Shown piece by piece: positions 63,720-64,000 of a DNA stretch of 64,000 nt. The notes under the pieces were generated by a model, which was given only the letters and a program-made list of their open reading frames with translations, was not told where the DNA came from and made no database searches. Origin of the DNA: Labilibacter sediminis (GTDB lineage: Bacteria > Bacteroidota > Bacteroidia > Bacteroidales > Marinilabiliaceae); assembly GCF_005877885.1 (NCBI RefSeq), contig NZ_VCHY01000010.1, positions 1-64,000 on the forward strand. The letters are read 5' to 3'. The position numbers and the translations under genes were made by a program. How positions within the stretch are numbered: position 1 is the stretch's first letter; the number at the start of each line of letters is the position of its first letter.

Positions 63720-64000
63720 AGATTTTTTTTTAAGCTATTTTCAATTTAAATTTTGATTAAATGTACTTAAGGAATATTTACAATTATTAACAATTAACCC
63801 AATAAGGTTTTATGGAAATCAATCCTTGTACCAATGCTTTTTGATACCTGAATTTGACCTTACATTTTGAACGGGAAGAATTAATTTTAAACTTCAAACA
63901 TAAACTCCCTACTTTTTTTTTCGGAACAATATCTCTTTAGCCTATTCGCCATTCATAATTATCAAAACGAAAGTATCAAAAGAGCATACAATACATGCAT
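63720..64000. promoter_or_regulatory. Upstream region of PUL 2 SusC
   Basis: 281 bp to the window edge. On the minus strand TATGTTTG (63895-63902) matches the Bacteroidota -7 box about 175 bp before the ATG; a -33 box is unclear. No gene begins here. Confidence 0.3.

Overview
The window looks like a polysaccharide-utilisation region from a marine or sediment Bacteroidota, most likely near Marinilabiliales. The evidence is two SusC/SusD pairs, a hybrid two-component regulator (HTCS), eight proteins with type IX secretion (T9SS) C-terminal sorting domains, many SPII lipoproteins, AT-rich intergenic DNA and few Shine-Dalgarno sites. The genus is an inference; no rRNA or tRNA gene is present.

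Layout. 0-2.7 kb: the N-terminus of an IS4-type transposase at the window edge, a GH117-like lipoprotein and a gene-poor spacer. 2.7-11 kb: a same-strand cassette made of a RidA/chorismatase-fold protein, a DUF1549/DUF1553 protein with heme-type motifs, a Tat-exported DUF1501 protein, a WD40 protein and a TIG/PPC-domain protein. This set is typical of Planctomycetota and Verrucomicrobiota and unusual beside a Sus locus. 11-17 kb: two tandem sulfatases and a T9SS beta-helix protein. 17-19.1 kb: a decayed stretch with an intact BlaI-type repressor and its twin operators, a frameshifted and truncated BlaR1-type gene, a 21-bp tandem repeat, a broken hypothetical gene and dispersed repeats.

19-37.6 kb (leftward): PUL 1, in transcription order SusC, SusD, two paralogous beta-helix enzymes, GH117-like, a small secreted helical protein, a carbohydrate-binding T9SS protein and the HTCS. 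A second GH117-like gene lies upstream of SusC. 38-43.7 kb (leftward): GH29 fucosidase, another beta-helix enzyme and a second small helical protein. 44.2-51.4 kb (rightward): a modular T9SS beta-helix enzyme, a second GH29 and a T9SS sulfatase. 51.4-55 kb: a small T9SS protein, a Ycf48-like lipoprotein and a GH18 protein. 55.5-63.7 kb (leftward): PUL 2, with SusC, SusD and a large T9SS protein in the usual SusE/F position.

Together, three formylglycine-type sulfatases, two GH29 enzymes, three GH117-like enzymes and four beta-helix proteins sharing an (A/S)RWPN motif point to a sulfated, fucose- and/or anhydrogalactose-containing algal polysaccharide (fucoidan-like, or an agar/porphyran type). 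T9SS enzymes would desulfate and cut the polymer at the surface, SusCD pairs would import oligomers, periplasmic or lipid-anchored GH29 and GH117 enzymes would finish them, and the HTCS would sense a product. The substrate is inferred, not shown by sequence.
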